This document shows positions 1-8,769 of a DNA stretch of 64,000 bases, in pieces (position 1 is the first letter of the stretch; each line of letters starts with the position of its first letter). The notes under the pieces were generated by a model. It had not been told where the DNA came from. It made no database searches and saw only the letters and a list, made by a program, of their open reading frames with translations. Source of the stretch: Pseudomonadota bacterium. Its GTDB lineage: Bacteria; Pseudomonadota; Alphaproteobacteria; Rhizobiales; Hyphomicrobiaceae. The stretch covers positions 22,945 through 86,944 of the forward strand of contig JAEZRM010000002.1 in the NCBI GenBank assembly GCA_023412805.1, given 5' to 3'. The position numbers and the translations under genes were made by a program.

Positions 1-2
1 AC

Positions 3-1139
3 CACGTTTTGGAAATCAAGATATGGAGCACCGCCGGCGCGATCATCGCCTCATCCAAGCCAAATACCGTCGGACGAAAGCCTCCCCTTACCGAAGAGTT
101 GCGGGATGCCATTGGTGGGCGTCTCGCCTCACACTTCGATGACACCCACCATGCTGCGTCAGCCGAGGTCAGGGCACTGGGGCGCCCGATCTTCGAGATA
201 TACGCGCCGATCTTCGGCGGCGAGAACAACAAGGTCCTTGCGGTCATCGAATTTTGCAAAGATGCGACGCGCCTGAAACATCAACTTGCAAATGCTGGAT
301 GGCATAGCTGGGGGATTATGATCGGGCTCACATCAACCTTCGCGCTCCTGCTCGTCGGCATCTTTCATCATGGCGGCACGGTTATCGGCGAGCAGCAGGC
401 CGCCCTCCATCGCACGCTCGTAGATCGATCCGCTCTCGCCGCGCAGAACAACGATCTCAAGACGGCAATCGCGCAGGCACAAGCCCTGAGTGCAGACATT
501 ACGGACAAAGCCATAAGGCGTCTCGGCGCAGATCTACACGACGGACCTGCTCAAATCCTCACGCTCGCTCTTATGCAACTCGACGAACTGGATCATAAAT
601 CTCGAAGCGCCGAGAGCGTAAGTGCAGGTCGCGAGAGCGCGGCTGTCACGGCGAAGCTGCGAAGCTCGCTTCAGACCGCGCTCAAAGAGGTACGCGATAT
701 TTCCGCGGATGCCTCGTTACCCGAGCTTGACAACTTGAGCGCTTCGGACGTGGTGCGACTCGCAGTTCATACTCATCGCGAGAGAACGTCGAGTGACGTC
801 GTAGTGAGCTTCGACGGTAGTACGGCGTCGCCGCCGCTATCGATCAAGACCTGTATCTACCGCGTGGTTCAGGAAGGGCTTACAAATGCCTTTCGGCATG
901 GACTAGGGAAGTGCCAAAGCGTGCGCGTCGCCGCCAGTGCCGAAGCCGTCGAAGTGACGGTGAGCGACAGCGGCCCCGGCTTCGCCCGCCCGATCTCCGA
1001 AGTCATGGGGCAGTCGCTGGGGCTACAGGGCTTGAAGCATCGAGTGGAAGCACTGGGCGGGAGCTTCGATATTGCATCCGCGCCGGCTCGCGGTGTTCGA
1101 CTTGTTGCAGTATTACCGTCGATGGCACACCAGGGTTAG
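3..1139 (+). CDS. Sensor histidine kinase, HisKA_3 type (5' end cut by window)
   Basis: Membrane sensor kinase of the NarL/DegS class, which autophosphorylates and passes the phosphate to a LuxR-type response regulator. The frame is open to the window edge and the only nearby start is a TTG at base 9, so the N-terminus is probably missing. Visible order: an extracytoplasmic sensor segment (about residues 1-95), one membrane helix (about 98-120, IGLTSTFALLLVGIF), a coiled linker, then the HisKA_3 dimerisation/phospho-acceptor box LGADLHDGPAQ with the acceptor His, and a C-terminal HATPase with an N-box (QEGLTNAFRHG) and G-box (DSGPGF). No partner regulator is seen downstream; it may lie left of the window. 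Family call is firm, signal unknown. Confidence 0.85.
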   Translation, partial: HVLEIKIWSTAGAIIASSKPNTVGRKPPLTEELRDAIGGRLASHFDDTHHAASAEVRALGRPIFEIYAPIFGGENNKVLAVIEFCKDATRLKHQLANAGWHSWGIMIGLTSTFALLLVGIFHHGGTVIGEQQAALHRTLVDRSALAAQNNDLKTAIAQAQALSADITDKAIRRLGADLHDGPAQILTLALMQLDELDHKSRSAESVSAGRESAAVTAKLRSSLQTALKEVRDISADASLPELDNLSASDVVRLAVHTHRERTSSDVVVSFDGSTASPPLSIKTCIYRVVQEGLTNAFRHGLGKCQSVRVAASAEAVEVTVSDSGPGFARPISEVMGQSLGLQGLKHRVEALGGSFDIASAPARGVRLVAVLPSMAHQG

Positions 1140-1306
1140 ATCGCGACTATGGATACTTTGCTCCGCCCGAGTGTCTGCTTAGGGTCAAATGCCGAGATCA
1201 ATTGCGCAGATTCAGTGTCCGCTTCCCTGCAACGAGCGTCCATGCAGAACCGCTGTATCTTGCAGCGCCGGACATGTCGCCAGTCCCCGGGCAGCGACAA
1301 CATAGA

Positions 1307-1657
1307 TCATAGCAGCGGCTGCGATACCCCGAAGATCAAGATAACGACGAGGGCGACGGTCCACACTAGTACCCTCCGCTGTTTCCCGCGGTTGCGGAAG
1401 GCCTCGTCATCATTGAGCCGTCGGTAGTCGATAAGGATGGCATCTAGATCGGCGAGGGCCTTGTCGCGCTGTTGGCGGTACGCTCCGAGGTCCTCAAAAT
1501 GATCGCACTCGATGTGCGCCTCAAGCTCGATGACGCGGTCGAACAGTTCCTTGTTGTGGGCAAGCAGCTCTTCGTAGTCGAGCCGGGAAGTAGATGAATT
1601 TGGCTTCGGCGCCGAGCCATCCGGCAGGATGTACTTGTCGGCCAACTTTGTTGACAT
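1307..1657 (-). CDS. Small tail-anchored coiled-coil membrane protein, unknown function
   Basis: A 116-residue protein I do not recognise. The central part is charged and predicted helical (DYEELLAHNKELFDRVIELE onward), and a single hydrophobic segment lies at the extreme C-terminus (VLVWTVALVVILIFGVSQPL), so it looks tail-anchored with a cytoplasmic coiled coil. The start is well supported: GGAGGG lies about nine bases before the ATG. It stands alone in the accessory region, with 300 bases between it and the next minus-strand gene. Confidence 0.6.
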   Translation of the reverse strand: MSTKLADKYILPDGSAPKPNSSTSRLDYEELLAHNKELFDRVIELEAHIECDHFEDLGAYRQQRDKALADLDAILIDYRRLNDDEAFRNRGKQRRVLVWTVALVVILIFGVSQPLL

Positions 1658-1960
1658 GATCGCTACCCTCCGGCGGTACCGAAAGCGGCGTCAGAGACGC
1701 TCGAGCACCTCCGCTCGAGAACGTTCGCAATATGGAAATGAGGTGGGGAAGCCATGGATGCCTCGCGGTTTGCTCTACCCGATCAACTCGGGCTGGCCGC
1801 GTCGTTCTCCCACCGTGCCACAAGGAGGCCGGTTGGGGCCGGTGATGCTCATTGAGAGCACCCCGGGCTCGTGACGCATCGCTGAAGTAGTCAGCCGTCT
1901 CCGGTTTGACAAGTACCAGCCGACCACGAAGCAACGGGCAACATCTCCAATGGACCGGCT
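1658..1960. other. Intergenic stretch, no gene seen
   Basis: About 300 bases between two minus-strand genes. It contains the ribosome-binding site of the gene ending at 1307 and two nearby CTCGAG palindromes around 1710-1735. No convincing ORF, RNA or repeat array was seen. Confidence 0.4.
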
Positions 1961-3022
1961 TTAGCTGAGCAGCTTCATGCCGACGATCAGCGGCTTGCCG
2001 TCCACCGTTTCGATCGAGAGGCCGACCTTGTTGCAAAGGGTGGCGAGATGGTCCGCCATGGTACGGGCTGGCAGCGCCTCATCGCCGCGTTCACGACACC
2101 ACCGCACGTAAGCCGCCCTCACGTCCCGCGCAGGCGTCCGAGCCTCGGGATCCGGTACCATGGACTCGACCCCGAACTTAGCGACGTGGGCCATTCCATC
2201 CCGTGCCGGTGCGATCATCCGAGGTGGTGGCAGGTCCGTCGAGATATCGATCGTGGGGGCTGTCGGCATCGCGGGCTCAGTGTGCCGACCGTTGGCATGG
2301 GCGCCAAAGGCCAACAGGGCGACGCCCAGCCCGTTGATTGCCAGCGACGCGAGCCCAGCCGCGGCAAGGTCGAGCGTCGACGCTGAGAGCCCCAGGCGGG
2401 CCGCCAGCGGGCTTTGATCCGGCGCCAGGCCCGTTTCCGCCAACTCGGCCCGAGCGGCCTCCACGGCCTTCGTGGCGCGTTCTACAGCCGCATCTCGTTC
2501 AGCTAGTGCCGCGTCCATCTCGCGTTGCGCCGCGTCGACTTGGGCCTGGAGGAGAGTCCGGCAATTCGACGCGCAGCCGCGTTCTGCTGACTTGTCGATC
2601 ACGGCGAGGTCTGTCGCGGTTTTAGCCGCGAGCGCGCGCTCGATGCGGCTGCTCGAATGTGCAGATGTAAGCATCGCTTCTGCGTCGCCCACGCGCCGGG
2701 CGGCATCCTGGCGGCGTTCTGCGGCCTCGCGGATGCTGACCTGTGCCGCCTCTCGCGTGGCGACGACGCGTTCGCCCGTCAGGATGAGGGAATACAGCTC
2801 GCCGCTCAGCATTCCCAGGCCGATGGCAAGCGCGGCAGCGCGACGGCCTGCCGCCCACGCCGCGCCAAAGCACAATGCGCCCGCCATAAGTCCGCCGGCG
2901 ACAGCGAGTGTGATCACGCCGTAAGGCGAGGTGAGACCCGCATTGGCATGGGCAAGCGACGCATAGGCGGCGGCTGCAATCAGAATGATGCCCGAAGCGA
3001 CTGCGAGCGCCCTCAGCAGCAT
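1961..3022 (-). CDS. Membrane protein with coiled coil and C-terminal winged-helix-like domain
   Basis: A 353-residue protein of unknown function and the third gene of a small parA-type operon. Its start overlaps the upstream stop by one base (TGATG). Visible order: three hydrophobic segments in residues 1-85; an Ala/Glu/Arg-rich coiled coil (about 85-200) containing a CASNC pair of cysteines; another hydrophobic segment (about 220-245); and a C-terminal domain beginning around ARDVRAAYVRWCRERGDEAL. That last pattern resembles the winged-helix tails seen on plasmid and phage replication or regulatory proteins, but this is only a resemblance. Membrane anchor, coiled coil and possible DNA-binding tail next to a ParA could fit a partition or anchoring role; that is inference. 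Confidence 0.6.
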   Translation of the reverse strand: MLLRALAVASGIILIAAAAYASLAHANAGLTSPYGVITLAVAGGLMAGALCFGAAWAAGRRAAALAIGLGMLSGELYSLILTGERVVATREAAQVSIREAAERRQDAARRVGDAEAMLTSAHSSSRIERALAAKTATDLAVIDKSAERGCASNCRTLLQAQVDAAQREMDAALAERDAAVERATKAVEAARAELAETGLAPDQSPLAARLGLSASTLDLAAAGLASLAINGLGVALLAFGAHANGRHTEPAMPTAPTIDISTDLPPPRMIAPARDGMAHVAKFGVESMVPDPEARTPARDVRAAYVRWCRERGDEALPARTMADHLATLCNKVGLSIETVDGKPLIVGMKLLS

Positions 3023-3336
3023 CAGTTGCCCTCAGCCGCCATAGCTTCACGCTTCGCCAACTCACGGATGGCGCGCTCATACACATCGGCCATCGAGCAC
3101 CCCAGCTTGCGCGCAAGCGTGTTGTGGAGCGCACGTGTCTCGGGTGTTGCTCGGAAGTTCATCTGCTCGGATCGCAGAAGGGGGCGCTTGGCTGCGCGTT
3201 CGGCGGCAGTCCGATTGGCTTTGCGCTCAGCTAGCTTGCGGCGCTCGACGGCCTGGGGGGCCGCCGCCTTGCGCTGGGCAAACATGGCCGCAAACTGATC
3301 GAGGCTGTCGTCATCTTCTTCGAGGCGATTGATCAC
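3022..3336 (-). CDS. Small basic protein downstream of parA, possible ParB/ribbon-helix-helix analogue
   Basis: About 104 residues if translated from the GTG at 3336-3334, chosen because GTGA overlaps the stop of the broken parA by four bases. A longer reading from 3396 would overlap parA. The N-terminal half is acidic then Lys/Arg/Ala-rich. The C-terminal half begins MNFRATPETRALHNTLARKL and ends in SMADVYERAIRELAKRE, a short strand followed by two helices as in ribbon-helix-helix regulators. Small proteins of this kind often bind the partition site and work with ParA. The downstream gene overlaps its stop by one base, so all three genes form a coupled operon. Confidence 0.55.
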   Translation of the reverse strand: MINRLEEDDDSLDQFAAMFAQRKAAAPQAVERRKLAERKANRTAAERAAKRPLLRSEQMNFRATPETRALHNTLARKLGCSMADVYERAIRELAKREAMAAEGN

Positions 3337-3988
3337 CGGCGTGCCCTCGCTTTTTTCTTCGCCGCGGCGATCGTGGCGGCCTTGACCTCCGACCACAGCG
3401 CATCGATCTCCGACGCAGCGGCCTTGTCGCGGCCGGCGTTGACCTCGGCTGCGGACTTGCCCGCGTTTAGGCCTGCCACGTAGCTCTGGCGCTGGTGGAC
3501 AATCGTCTCGGCCACGGGTGTCTTCTGCCTTGTCAGCATGTCACGCGCCTTGTCGCCGGACTTACCGCTGGAGGGCACGGCGTTCAGCAAAATGAGGTGC
3601 GGTACGCCTGCAGCCTCCGCCATGGCGAGGACGTCGGTGGTCGCCATGAGATCGACTAGGCTTGCGCGTGCCGGAATAATTGCGAACGTGGACACAGATA
3701 GGGCCTGTTCCTGCAGAGCAATAGCGCTGGGGGGCCGTCGAGGAACACCCAGTCCTAGCCATCGAGCGCCAAAGCTTCGACGGCATCCGCCGGGCTTGCG
3801 GCACCCTCGAAGACAGTTGGATTGTCGACCGCCCCGCGCCGGTCCCACCATTCGACGAGCGAGCGCTGCGGATCGAGATCGACCATGGCAACGCGCGGTG
3901 AGTCCTTCGCCGCCCGCACCGCGAGTGCTGACGCGATCGTCGTCTTTCCGACGCCTCCCTTGGTATTCACGACTGCGATGATGTACAT
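3333..3988 (-). pseudogene. parA: ParA-family ATPase, broken by a stop codon and a frameshift
   Basis: ParA/MinD-type partition ATPase (deviant Walker A KGGVGKTT near residue 11; DLDPQRSLVEWWDRR). Intact homologues bind DNA non-specifically and segregate plasmids or integrative elements. Here the frame from ATG 3988 hits TAG at 3755-3757 directly after LALDG, where a Tyr codon is expected. The next in-frame segment DWVFLDGPP is then followed by a one-base shift in a six-base C/G run (3729-3734), after which the family sequence resumes as PPSAIALQEQALSVSTFAII and continues to a TGA at 3333. Two independent lesions argue for a real pseudogene, although the run-length change alone could be a sequencing error. 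Iteron-like repeats lie just upstream. Confidence 0.8.
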
Positions 3989-4002
3989 CGCGCCCCCGCG
4001 CC

Positions 4003-4120
4003 CAGTGCTTTACATCAGGGAAGTGTAAAGCGATTTGCATGCGCTGCCACCCTCGGCCTGAGATTTCAGCACGTTACATAGCGGTGGCCAGTGCTTTACA
4101 TTGGGGCCGCGCTTTACATT
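4003..4120. repeat. Iteron-like GCTTTACA repeats upstream of parA
   Basis: The 13-base word CAGTGCTTTACAT occurs at 4003-4015 and again at 4089-4101. A third direct GCTTTACA lies at 4111-4118 and an inverted copy, TGTAAAGC, at 4024-4031. They sit immediately upstream of the parA start (3988). Clustered direct and inverted copies here fit a partition site (parS-like) or an autoregulatory operator. A replication origin is possible, but no replication initiator gene is visible. Confidence 0.6.
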
Positions 4121-4275
4121 TAAAGACGCTTCTGGGATGACATGAGGTGGCGGCCACCAGTGCCGTCAGTGACTTAAGCCGTGCGCCCCTCAATCATCAT
4201 CAGGCAACGAGGTCAGGTCAGAGTGCATGGTCGAAGGGTATGGCCTCGACGCGCGCGTGATCGTCGCCTGCCCCA

Positions 4276-4458
4276 CTAGTTCTTGACCATCTCCTCGAAG
4301 CGCGAAGCCGTGACCCACGCACGCGTCACCTTGCCATTGAGCGAGAACTCGATCTGAACTCGCTCGGTGTCGTGGTCGAGATCGACAATGATAAATGGCG
4401 TGCCATCGGGGATGACTTCCTCAGTAACACCATCTGCCTCCGTCTCGCCGGCGGTCAT
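4276..4458 (-). CDS. Small unknown protein translationally coupled to the SRAP gene
   Basis: A 60-residue acidic protein with a strand-rich pattern (TPFIIVDLDHD, VQIEFSLNGKVTRAWVTASRF). Its ATG overlaps the stop of the upstream SRAP frame in an ATGA junction (4455-4458), which supports it being real and co-translated. I do not recognise a family. Confidence 0.5.
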   Translation of the reverse strand: MTAGETEADGVTEEVIPDGTPFIIVDLDHDTERVQIEFSLNGKVTRAWVTASRFEEMVKN

Positions 4459-5098
4459 GACTGCAAATCCTTCTTCTCGTATCCTGTTTGCACAAGGCGC
4501 ATCCTCTCAGGTGGGTATGGCCTCAGGAGGGTTGTCGCTTCGGCGAGCGTGCCGTTCATCCACTGATCTTGAACCTCGTCGCCGACGAGCAGCACCGGCA
4601 TCCGCTCGTGATTTACGGTTTCCACGAGGTCATGAACGAGAAAACGTCGAGCGTCACTGGTGACCCGTCCTTCTTTAGAGGGCCGTTCCACACGCGCCAG
4701 AGGCCAGCGAATGCGAACAGTGGGCGCGGATCCTCGGCATTGGCCAGAGCGAACCAATTCCAAGTTGCTGGCTTCACATCTGCGTTCGGCTCGCAGAATG
4801 ACGTGACTGGCACTAGGCAACGGCGCTGTTCGACGCTCTCCCGCCAGAATCGCGAGTCCATCTTATCGTCCCGCGTATTGGTGACGCGGCGAGGGGCCTT
4901 ACCCGGCTGCGGCAGGACAAATCCCCAAGACAGCTCGACGAGTTCACGCTCTCCATCCTGAGCACGCCGCACCACCGGCGCCATGTGACCAGGAAAGATG
5001 GCGTCCCTCGGCTCGATGGCGACGGCGCGGTTAGACGACACGCGGAATAGCCGGCGGACTGCTTCTACTGCGCGCGTCTGCGAGTAAAGATTGCACAT
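4455..5098 (-). pseudogene. SRAP-domain protein (YedK/HMCES-like), disrupted by a small deletion
   Basis: SRAP proteins crosslink to abasic sites in single-stranded DNA through an N-terminal Cys2. Frame one (start 5098) has the catalytic MCNLYS start, the conserved RRCLVPVTSFCEP region with the active Glu, and DVFSFMT. It then goes out of frame, and the family sequence resumes in another frame as LVETVNHERMPVLL (His motif), running to the stop at 4455. Compared with homologues about four to five residues are missing at the junction, so a deletion of roughly 13 bases near 4634 is likely. The coupled 60-residue ORF follows in ATGA overlap with the second frame. Whether both halves still make any product is doubtful; an assembly error is the alternative. 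Confidence 0.75.
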
Positions 5099-5104
5099 TG
5101 CAGC

Positions 5105-5911
5105 TCAGCCTCGATGGTGTCCGCGGGCAAGGGTTGATGTTGCTGTGCTGAGCCGCAGTTCGACCGTACCCAGCTCACCGAAGTCCGCTAGCACGACATC
5201 TCCACCTGCGACGGCGTCCAAACCGGTGCACGTTCCCGTCGATACTATGTCCCCCTTCCAAAGGCCGAGACGTCGCTCCGATAGGTGGTTGGCGAGCCAG
5301 TGCAATACGTTCAGCGGATTTTCCAATGCGCGGCTTCCGCAGCCATATCCCTTGCGTTCGCCGTTGATGAGCATGGTCACTTCGTGCTCGCGCAGATCCT
5401 GCCCTGCAAACGGGGTCCATTCTCCGACAACCAGTCCGATGTTTACTCCCCCGTCAGCCGTCGTGAGCAGCCTCCCCTTGCCAGCCAGGCCGCCGGCAAA
5501 TCGAGTGCCAACGATTTCGATCGCGCCAGCAAGTTCGCCTATGCCGGCAACGACTTCATCGTACGCGTAAGCCTGCTGCCGAGGGGGAAGATCCTTCGCC
5601 AGCCTGAATGCGAATTCGCCCTCTACTGCCGGCATGTGATCGGCCACGAGAGAAACATTGGCGGGGCTGCCGTAAACATAGGGCTGCAGTAGTGCGCCGG
5701 CGCCCGGCTCTTTCGTGCCGAGATGGCGCTGAGCCTCTTTGCTGGTCGAACCCACCTTGTAGCCAACGCGCGCCAAGCCGCTCAGTGAGACGATCGCTTC
5801 TTGAACTGCGTACGCTTCGAGTCCCGTCTTTGGCGCCTGTATGTCGGAGGCGTCGATGGTGTGCCCCAGGCTGCGCGCTTCCCAAAGCAAACGGGCAAGA
5901 TCTTTCGACAT
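5105..5911 (-). CDS. 2-keto-4-pentenoate hydratase-like protein (FAH/MhpD family)
   Basis: A 268-residue enzyme of the fumarylacetoacetate hydrolase superfamily, closest in layout to MhpD/XylJ hydratases, which add water to 2-hydroxypenta-2,4-dienoate in meta-cleavage of aromatics. Recognisable family stretches are ARVGYKVGSTSKEAQ, the acidic metal-ligand region VEGEFAFRLAKDLPP, and ENPLNVLHWLANHLSERRLG followed by GDIVSTGTCTG. The rest of a meta-cleavage pathway is absent here, so the substrate is unknown. It ends seven bases before the SRAP start and is probably the first gene of a minus-strand operon. Confidence 0.8.
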   Translation of the reverse strand: MSKDLARLLWEARSLGHTIDASDIQAPKTGLEAYAVQEAIVSLSGLARVGYKVGSTSKEAQRHLGTKEPGAGALLQPYVYGSPANVSLVADHMPAVEGEFAFRLAKDLPPRQQAYAYDEVVAGIGELAGAIEIVGTRFAGGLAGKGRLLTTADGGVNIGLVVGEWTPFAGQDLREHEVTMLINGERKGYGCGSRALENPLNVLHWLANHLSERRLGLWKGDIVSTGTCTGLDAVAGGDVVLADFGELGTVELRLSTATSTLARGHHRG

Positions 5912-6005
5912 GTCGCTTCATCCGCTGACGCATGTTGAACCAAGGTCGCGTGATGACGTTGAATTAGCCACCAAATGACAACTTCCTCTAGCTCCCCATG
6001 CGGTC

Positions 6006-6965
6006 ATGGCCAAGCGCAAATCCACGCATCGATCGACAGCGCGCTTCAGCGCGCGAATGCTGCCAGGTGCCAGGCCGGCGCCCTTTCCCGGTTTTGTGAA
6101 GCCGCAACTCGCAACGCTGCGCGAGAACGTGCCGAGCAGCCCGGCGTGGCTCCACGAGATCAAGTTCGACGGTTATCGCGTCCAAGGCCATCTCGTAGAA
6201 GGTCGGCCGGCACTGATCACGCGCGGCGGCCATGACTGGACCTCACGCATGAAGTCACTCGCCATGGCGCTAGAGCGCCTGCCGGCCAATCATTTGGTCG
6301 TCGATGGAGAGGTGATTGTCCCAGACGGCAAGGGCGCCAGCGACTTTGATGCACTCGAGACCGCCATGGGGCCACGTGGGCGGTCTGCGGACATGCTATT
6401 CTATCTCTTTGACATCATGCACCTCGACGGCTTCGATCTTCGCGCCGCTCCGCTCGCGGATCGCAAGGGTGTGCTCAAGGAGCTGCTTCGGGGTATCGGG
6501 CCTCCTATCGTGTACTCCGATCACATGGTCGAGAACGGCCAGAAGATGTTCCAGCACGCCTGCGAGATGGGCCTTGAGGGTGTCGTCTCAAAGCGAGCTG
6601 ATGCGCCTTACCGGACGGGGCGCGGCGAGAGCTGGATCAAGGTGAAGTGCGTCAAACGAGCGACCTTCACCGTTGTTGGCTACACGCCGGAAGGTAATGG
6701 CTTGGTCGCTTCATTGCATCTGGCACGCAAGAAGGGACGCGAACTCACGTACGTCGGCAAAGTTGGAGCGGGATGGAGTATGGCCCAGAGCGCAAAGCTG
6801 CGCCGGGAGCTGGAAGCACTCGAGGTTGATCGTGCTGCGGTGGAAGTGCCAGGCCGACCGCCTAAGGCGGTATGGGTTCAGCCGCGCATTAAAGCTGCTG
6901 TTGAGTACAGGATGATCACCTCGGCAGGGATGCTCCGTCATTCTGTGTGGAAAGGGACTGCCTAA
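6006..6965 (+). CDS. Stand-alone ATP-dependent DNA ligase, LigD/LigC type
   Basis: A 319-residue ATP-dependent ligase equal to the ligase module of LigD, without the polymerase or phosphoesterase domains. It seals nicks, in bacteria often with Ku in end joining. Seen: nucleotidyltransferase motif I EIKFDGYR (adenylated Lys), VVDGEVIV (motif III), LFDIMHLDG, motif IV-like GLEGVVSKR, and motif V SWIKVKC, followed by an OB-fold with YVGKVGAGWS. The ATG at 6006 has only a weak ribosome-binding site. It is divergent from the hydratase operon. No ku gene is visible. Such orphan ligases are common on rhizobial plasmids and islands, consistent with cargo status. Confidence 0.9.
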   Translation: MAKRKSTHRSTARFSARMLPGARPAPFPGFVKPQLATLRENVPSSPAWLHEIKFDGYRVQGHLVEGRPALITRGGHDWTSRMKSLAMALERLPANHLVVDGEVIVPDGKGASDFDALETAMGPRGRSADMLFYLFDIMHLDGFDLRAAPLADRKGVLKELLRGIGPPIVYSDHMVENGQKMFQHACEMGLEGVVSKRADAPYRTGRGESWIKVKCVKRATFTVVGYTPEGNGLVASLHLARKKGRELTYVGKVGAGWSMAQSAKLRRELEALEVDRAAVEVPGRPPKAVWVQPRIKAAVEYRMITSAGMLRHSVWKGTA

Positions 6966-7147
6966 TTGGCTTCGGCGCTTGATGGTTTGCCTCGCTTTCG
7001 CGTCGCCGTGGCAACCGGCGCCTACCATGTCCGTGATTGTCACAGAAGGACAACTCTTCGTGCGCAGGCTATTTGGTGGCAGCGGCGACGTGGGGAATGA
7101 GTTATTGGTCGACGCGACTTTCTGAGGCGCTGCCTAACGGCTTCATC

Positions 7148-7522
7148 ATGAGGTATCAAATGCTGAGGCTCGCCGTCTTTGCTGCATCCACATTGCTCGC
7201 GGCGAACTTGGCTCACGCCTCAGAGAATTACGAGCAATGGCCGGTTCTGACGAGCACCTTTACCTCGACAGGCGGAGGTGGCATCACCATCAAGGGATAT
7301 GACCCCGTCATCACTGGCAGCACGTGCGTGACCACCTTCATGGCTGTCGAAGCCGGCGACAACCGCAAAGTCTATCCCAACTTCATTGAGTTCGATGCCG
7401 TTGCCGCTCAGGGGGGCATCTTGTGCACCAACGGCAAGTGGCGCGCTTTCGAAGGTGGTGCCAAGGGTACAACCGGCTTCAAGTTGTTCTATAAGGACGG
7501 CGTCTTTCGCGCGGGGCAATAG
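7148..7522 (+). CDS. Small exported protein, unknown function
   Basis: About 124 residues from the ATG at 7148, chosen because it gives a clean signal peptide (MRYQMLRLAVFAASTLLA, cleavage after AHA). The open frame extends further upstream to 7037, but that part is not signal-like. The mature part is Gly/Thr-rich with two cysteines (GSTCVTTF and GGILCTNGKW) that could form a disulfide. Not recognised as a known family; probably periplasmic. Confidence 0.55.
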   Translation: MRYQMLRLAVFAASTLLAANLAHASENYEQWPVLTSTFTSTGGGGITIKGYDPVITGSTCVTTFMAVEAGDNRKVYPNFIEFDAVAAQGGILCTNGKWRAFEGGAKGTTGFKLFYKDGVFRAGQ

Positions 7523-7575
7523 CGCATTCGCGTCAAGAGCCCCGGCCGCGAAACTCTCGTTCATTCCCTCAGAGT

Positions 7576-7797
7576 TTAGCGGACTGAGCCATTGCCCATC
7601 TGCACAATCGCGAGCGCCAAAGACCGCGCCTCCGCCTTGCTCAGTCGCGGAAACTTCTGCGCGCGCTTGCCCGGCATTGGCGTCTCGTCGAAATGGATGG
7701 TGAGCAACCTGATGCCGAAGCCGTCGCGCACAACGATGCGGTTGTGGTGCTCCTCGTAGAACCAGGGCGGTGGGTAGTAGTCGCGGAACCTCACCAT
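7576..7797 (-). CDS. Small unknown protein
   Basis: About 73 residues from the ATG at 7797; the frame also allows a GTG at 7848. The composition is protein-like, with an aromatic N-terminal part (YYPPPWFYEEHHN) and a conserved-looking end (RLSKAEARSLALAIVQMGNG). No family is recognised and the start is uncertain. It is convergent with the exported-protein gene at 7148. Confidence 0.45.
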   Translation of the reverse strand: MVRFRDYYPPPWFYEEHHNRIVVRDGFGIRLLTIHFDETPMPGKRAQKFPRLSKAEARSLALAIVQMGNGSVR

Positions 7798-7924
7798 GCC
7801 TTGTGACGGTCCGACGAGAGCATTCCCCAGGCCACCCCTCCTTGACACTCAGGCGTGTCTGGAACAAAATGGGAACAATGGCGCCCGTCAAGGGGTCTGT
7901 GCTTGATGGTATGGAGTGAGAACC

Positions 7925-8290
7925 ATGCAGGTCATCGAAGGAACGAAAATCGCAGAACTCGAACGGTACAACGAACTCTATCGGCCGATCGCCGAATGGT
8001 GTCAGGCGCTGTATTCAGCGGGTCCAGACGATGATGTGACGACTTGGTTCTATCAGGCATTCGACAAGGTCGTGAGGCAGCCGGACTTCACGGTGGACGA
8101 TCTTCGCCAAGTGCTTACTGCCAACTGGTTCGACTTTGCCGAGGGACCTGGTGCCGTCGAGCAGATCGAGGACATCTGCGCGAGCGCCCATAACGTGCGG
8201 CGGTACATGGAGGCGATCGGTCAGGTCGAAAAGCGCGAACCTGACGCAAAGAGCAGCCTGAAAGTCGTGAGCGACCAATCGGTCCACTGA
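7925..8290 (+). CDS. Unknown soluble protein
   Basis: About 121 residues, starting at the ATG at 7925 rather than the in-frame GTG at 7916. It is predicted largely helical with acidic patches (YNELYRPIAEWCQALY, QVLTANWFDF). No known domain is recognised. It lies six bases before the next small plus-strand gene, so they may be co-transcribed. Confidence 0.5.
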   Translation: MQVIEGTKIAELERYNELYRPIAEWCQALYSAGPDDDVTTWFYQAFDKVVRQPDFTVDDLRQVLTANWFDFAEGPGAVEQIEDICASAHNVRRYMEAIGQVEKREPDAKSSLKVVSDQSVH

Positions 8291-8296
8291 GCCAGC

Positions 8297-8596
8297 TTGC
8301 TGCGCAAACCCGAGGATCCCGCCGGCAGGCGCACGCGAGCTTTCTGGCACAGTTTCCCGAAAGACGGCGAGTGGAGGAAGGTCACGCTCGCTCAGCAGGA
8401 GCGGGAGGGGTTCGAGCTACAGCCATCATGTCGTTCGTGCTGGCACCGAGGTCCCATGATGAAACCTGCCGAGGTGGCGGCATGGGCCAATGTTTCAATG
8501 GACACGCCTATCATCACGCTCGCCGCGCGTCTTGTCTGCTCGAAGTGTGGACTGCCCGCAGGCTATTTCCACGGCCACCACACACCGCGGAGATGA
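8297..8596 (+). CDS. Small zinc-ribbon-like protein
   Basis: A 99-residue frame starting at a TTG, six bases after the preceding stop. It contains two Cys pairs, CRSC and CSKC, 41 residues apart, plus a His-rich end (GYFHGHHTPRR), the layout of a four-Cys zinc ribbon. Similar small proteins are often annotated as hypothetical in rhizobia. The weak start leaves some doubt, but the paired cysteines and the coupling to the preceding gene support it. Confidence 0.5.
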   Translation: MLRKPEDPAGRRTRAFWHSFPKDGEWRKVTLAQQEREGFELQPSCRSCWHRGPMMKPAEVAAWANVSMDTPIITLAARLVCSKCGLPAGYFHGHHTPRR

Positions 8597-8769
8597 AGCT
8601 GCGACGCTTCTTCTGTCGACGCGCTGCGGGGTTCAAGGTGGAGTCCGATCGCACTAGCCCGCCGGCAGGCGCAACGGGGTAGCAGGTCATTGCCGCCATA
8701 AGCCTTTCGAGGCGCTCGGGGAATGCCGCGCTTCTCGTGTGTGAGCGGCAGGACCGCACAACACAGCAA

